Shown here in pieces: positions 1-64,000 of a stretch of DNA of 64,000 bases. Each line of letters opens with the position of its first letter. The stretch's first letter is position 1. The stretch comes from Theodoxus fluviatilis. Lineage: Eukaryota; Mollusca; Gastropoda; Cycloneritida; Neritidae. Position numbers and translations under genes: made by a program. The stretch is from positions 1 through 64,000 of the forward strand of contig JAWQFJ010000575.1 in the NCBI GenBank assembly GCA_034096865.1, read 5' to 3'. Below the pieces are notes generated by a model. It saw nothing but the letters and a program-made list of their open reading frames with translations, was not told where the DNA came from and did no database searches.

Positions 1-561
1 ACTGATCTGCATTGTGCTTCATGCTAGGCTTTCCAAGTGTGCAGCCACACTCACACTGTCACAACAGCTTTTTTTACTTTGGGGTGGGGTAACTTGATGT
101 CTATCTGATAGGCTGTTAAGCATGCACCACCGAGTGAAGCATCAATTATACCTACACAACCACATTATCACCTTCACAGTACACTTTTTTCTATGGGGAT
201 CAGATCTCATATTGCATGAACAATTTTATTATTGTTACTGACCTGAGATGTCCCTGATAGATTGTTAAGCAAGCAACAACCAGCTAAGCATCAATTATAC
301 AGGTCTGCACAGCCACATCAACACCTTCACAGTATACCTTTTTCATTTGGGATCAGATCTCTCAATACACGAAAATGAATGCGTGTGCAGGCCCTGATGG
401 ACTGTTAGGCATGCATCACTGAGTGAAGCATGAATATCTGCACACACAAAATTGCCAGCAGTGTGTATTTTGCTTTGAAAGACTGCTCAGTCACTGAGAA
501 AGCAACCAATGGCTTCCATTTTATGGAGGCTTGCCTTGTTTTGTTGGTGTTGAATCGTAGG

Positions 562-728
<167 letters not shown>

Positions 729-1117
729 TTGCTTGCTTGCTTGAGGTGTTTTGTGTTGTTTTTTGTGTGTGTTTTTTGGTTGCGTTTCTAAAAGAGCTGG
801 ATGCAGTAGCTGCCAATGTAGTGTGGTTGTAGTTGTGTCAGGTGTGCTTACAAGCTAAACAAGAAAGCGTTGCTGTTATCAGCCTATCTACAGTCCTGTC
901 ATGGCTTTGCTCTGGCTCCCAGCCAACCTGTGATGTCTTTCTTCTCTCTTGAAGTGATGAACATTGATTGGATGAATGGATCCGTGTCTCTTTTTGCTGA
1001 CCTAAAAAGAAAATTATATTAATTTTATAACTTCTGCTTAATTGAACTCAACACGCATGCATGATGGTGCTTATGTGTTTTCATGTATACTGGTATACAT
1101 GTGCAGGCACATGCTCA

Positions 1118-1120
<3 letters not shown>

Positions 1121-1214
<94 letters not shown>

Positions 1215-1302
1215 CCTCCCTCCCTCCCTCCCTCCCTCCCTCTCCCACCCACCCACCCTCTTACTCTCATTCTCTCTTCCCTTCCTCCCCCTTCCCCCAG
1301 CT

Positions 1303-1396
<94 letters not shown>
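1121..1396 (+). repeat. two (CT)n blocks with CCCT spacer
   Basis: CT blocks at 1121-1210 and about 1311-1396 flank a CCCT/CCCACC-rich spacer. The second block abuts a LINE tail directly. Confidence 0.95.
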
Positions 1397-1399
<3 letters not shown>

Positions 1400-1493
1400 C
1401 ACATTTGAATATTTTGCCTCAAGGGCTGAATGTAAGAAAGGCACTATACTGCCTAATTCACTACCCTTGTAAAATAAACTTCGTTCATTCGTT
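1397..1493 (+). mobile_element. LINE (L2/CR1-like) 3' tail fragment
   Basis: Contains the family's 3' hairpin region (AAGGCACTATACTGCCT-like) then AATAAA and a short ATTC/TTCG tail, and runs straight into a new CT/C tract at 1494. It resembles the ends of the copies at 12372-12480 (minus) and 62900-62996 (plus). No coding part remains. Confidence 0.6.
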
Positions 1494-1772
1494 CTCTCTC
1501 TCCCCCCCCCCCCCCCCCCCCCCTCCCTCTCTCTCCCCACTACTTTTTCATGAAAAGAATTTGGCAGATGACAGTGCCAGCACAGTAATCTAGGAAATGA
1601 TGATACTGAGTAAGCACATGCACTGAGCACACAGGGGCAGCAAACAAAACTGAATGACAATATGTCATGCTGATGCTTAAGCAGAGAATCGGATGAGGGG
1701 GGCAGCTGCCTTTGGAGTTGCCCTGAGCCACACTATGGTCACTGCCTGTGTGGGATATTGGCCTTTTTCCAT

Positions 1773-2470
1773 CTAGGGCAACATGTGACAGTTTGCAAAC
1801 TTATGTGGCTGTGGAAATAAATCTTCTTTTTCTCGAACGCCATCACACTTGGATTCTAGAGTCAAGGATGAAATGGGCTGTCTTCTGGAGAGATTCCACC
1901 ATGCCTTACAGCTTTTCCTGAATGCTTGCTGGTTCCAAATGTCCTCTCCCAGCAGCCGGTGGTTCCTGCATTCCTGCAGAATGTGTTCAGCCTCTGGTTG
2001 GCCTCTCCACAGGAGCACTTTGGGGATGGCACAAGTCTGAATCTCTTGTGCATGTGGTAGTTGAGTCTATTGTGCCCTGTCCGCAGCCTGAAGATGATCA
2101 ACTGTTCTTGTCTGGACAGTTGGTGGTAGCTGTGTTCTGTACAGGGCCTTCACCATGGTATTCATTTCTATAAGGGTGACTCTGTTCTCTTCTTGGTGGT
2201 CTTCAGCTCCCAGCTTTGCCATTCTATCCACCTCCTCATTTCCATGTATTCCACAGTGTGAGGGGATCCACTGCAGTACAATCCTGAAACATGTGATGTT
2301 TTGGAGAGATTTCAGGAGTTGAGGCAGTTTGCTTGCTGGTGCTACCTCCGAGACTGGGAGTCTCCGTCAAGGCCTGTTTTGCTGCTGATGGTATTTGCAG
2401 CATGGATCAGGGCTTCAACCTCTGCTCTGTAGTTGGTGCAGTGGAGGCCTGTAGTGGAAATAAATGTAGC
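1773..2470 (-). pseudogene. non-LTR retrotransposon RNase H domain remnant
   Basis: Reading the minus strand gives NYRAEVEALIHAA, then VLQWIPSHCGIHGNEEVDRM (the classic RNase H 'WIPSHxGIxGNExxDxxAK' block), then 'FRLRTGHNRLNYH' with a CxCG...CRNH zinc-like end. These are the C-terminal RNase H hallmarks of Jockey/I-type elements. The blocks lie in more than one frame with stops between them, so it is dead. The upstream RT part is not in the window. Confidence 0.8.
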
Positions 2471-2885
2471 ACCAGATGTGACTAGTCGATCTGGGGATGT
2501 TCGACCTGGGGATGTTCACTGCAGCAGTTCAGCTTGCATCAGCATGAGCCTTGAATGATTTATGAGAGTTATGACAGGTATCTCCTACCGGTATTGAGGT
2601 ATTGACGTATGCCCTTTTCCACTCCCCTCCAACGTCCACTTGATGCCGTGCGGATTTGCAGAGTCTTGCTCGGTTCAAAACCAGAGATACTGCTTCAGCT
2701 TGCTTCACTGCTTGCCAAAAGGCTCAGGAAAACCATGAGGGAAAAAAACCCACATATGTATCTTAAGGTGAAGGCAGTACCATTTCCTGGATAAATCGCT
2801 ATCTTTGCATGATGGCACGTTTTTAGATAGATCCAGAAAGATTTTCCCCTTTCAAAATACAAACACATACACAAGCATACACACA

Positions 2886-2888
<3 letters not shown>

Positions 2889-2948
<60 letters not shown>
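2889..2948 (+). repeat. (AC)n microsatellite
   Basis: About 30 AC units. Confidence 0.95.
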
Positions 2949-2953
<5 letters not shown>

Positions 2954-3923
2954 TTCTTTCCTGAGGAGGGTGAAAATAACCTTGACAAAAATGCATTGAC
3001 TTTGAGGATTTTAATCTTGCATTTTGAACACTCACTGTTTCATCTTCAACTCCCTGCAATTTGAGTTTGAGCAGATCCAGCCACAGTTGCTGCAGTCTCC
3101 ATTCTCATGTGAACAAAATGGCAAGCAACATGCTGCATTATTAAATGAACAAGGCTCTCATTCCTTGACTGGATAAACTTTACAGCATCCCCCAAAAGGG
3201 GGGTGGGCTCTGATGGGCAAGGGTTGGGAGTGGGGAATGAGATGGAGAAATGTAATCTGATACACTCACCTGAATAGCATTACTCTTGTGACACTCATGG
3301 AAAGAAACATTTAATGATGGTGCTTGGTTCAAGTTACACAATTTATGATAATGACAAGCTTTTTTTAAATGTTGCTCTAAGTAACAGTCACAAAGCTTGC
3401 AAATTCTCTTCTTAAAAGTCTTATTCAAGCACAGAGTAGAAACACGGAACACTAGCAAGACAGAATGGTTAGATGGAGTTTCACAACCAACCAGCTGTTT
3501 AGTCCTGCCTTTATTCAGTCCATTTACTCTCTACTCAATCTTTTACTTTGATAAACTGCAAGCTTTATACATGTCCCATACACATTATAAAGAAGCTTTC
3601 TTCTTCTTTCTTTCTTTCTTTCTTTCTTTCTCGTTATTTCTTTTTTTCTTTTACTGCCTTGTTGTTTTGTGCGACATTCTTCACTGGTTGCCAGCACTCC
3701 ACTTGTAGCAGCTGTTCATCGACCTTGTGTAGAGTGACAGCCCTGTGTACATACCACTTGAAGGTGTTACAAGTAGCAATGAAGATACCTTTATGAGTGA
3801 AACTTTTTGTCTCATGTTGACTGTTTGCAGAGCCAGCATGCTTTATGCCTGTGTGAGAAGGATGGAGGACTAGGATTGACTTGTGGTGTATACTCTGATG
3901 TTCGTGGGGCTTTTTGTTTGCAG

Positions 3924-63414
<59,491 letters not shown>

Positions 63415-64000
63415 GTAAGTTCTGCCTGCCTGCCCAAGTTCTAATGGGACAGCATGTTGCGTGTACCCAGTGTTGTTAGTGCTTGAATTGTATGTGCTTT
63501 TCAGTTTTTTCTGCCTGTCAGTAAATCATGGTGTATCCTTGCTGCAGTCCTACAAGCCAATCAGTCTGTGTTTTTCTTTTAGCTGACTGTGTGCTAAAGC
63601 TATCAAGAATCATACACAGTTTCAGTCTGTAGACAAGACATATGAACACAGCTACTACCATACACCTAGAGAGGCAGTTTAGACTGGTATGTGTACTGGA
63701 TCTTTCGCCACTTGTCAAATTTGTTAACCTCTCCCTTGCACATGTATATTTTATCCTTTTAATTTTGTAAAGTAGCAGATGTGTTTAAATACTAAACTGT
63801 ATGACTGTGAGTCATGAGTCTGTGGTCTGTGATGCTTGACTTGTCTTAAAATTGTATTTGCAATCAGTCCTGTTCTTAGCCTTACCTTCCAATCCCTTTT
63901 TCTTAAAAATCAACTTTGCACACAAATGTGTACCAACCAATTTTCTAAAATTTTCTTGAGACTCTAGGCCTTGTTTGTAACAGCAGTTTTAGTTCAACAT

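Noticed and set aside
2609..2794. Possible 5' exon of BLTP2
   Set aside because: The frame has no family similarity and no acceptor/donor pair giving phase 0 into exon 1.

Overview
The window is animal nuclear DNA, most likely from a mollusc. The evidence is many short phase-consistent exons with GT/AG borders, dense CT, TG and CTGT microsatellites, tRNA-derived SINEs, several non-LTR retrotransposon remnants, and a Ty3/gypsy element with the layout of the molluscan Steamer group. The mollusc assignment is an inference, not a proof.

One host gene runs on the plus strand through nearly the whole window. I joined 42 exons between 3924 and 63414 by hand. They keep one reading frame for 5184 nt (1728 residues) with no stop. 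The product matches KIAA0100/BLTP2 (fly hobbit, yeast Fmp27, plant SABRE), a very long rod-like lipid transfer protein of ER-membrane contact sites. The piece corresponds to roughly residue 70 to about 1630 of the 2.2 kb-residue human protein. The N-terminal membrane anchor lies upstream, or in an exon I could not find, and about 600 C-terminal residues lie downstream.

Layout: 1-3923 is upstream or first-intron DNA with CT/AC repeats, a LINE tail and an RNase H fossil. 3924-14031 is exon 1 plus a 10 kb intron rich in microsatellites, poly-G runs and SINEs. 14032-31559 holds exons 2-20, with a 36-copy minisatellite that starts on the exon 9 donor site. 31560-35994 is an intron with a 22-bp minisatellite that encloses a 5'-truncated Steamer-like element. 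35995-53994 holds exons 21-39 plus a solo LTR (36801-37877, TSD GACGA), a tRNA-like/inverted-repeat complex, LINE fragments and an AGGTCA-rich repeat. 53995-59565 is an intron holding a full-length Steamer-like element on the minus strand with identical LTRs and an open gag-pol frame. 59566-64000 holds exons 40-42 and an L2/CR1-like LINE inserted in a CT repeat.

Only the BLTP2 exons look like host coding DNA. All other long open frames are either mobile-element proteins or low-complexity repeats whose period is a multiple of three or that lack stops. No rRNA, CRISPR array or operon structure is present.
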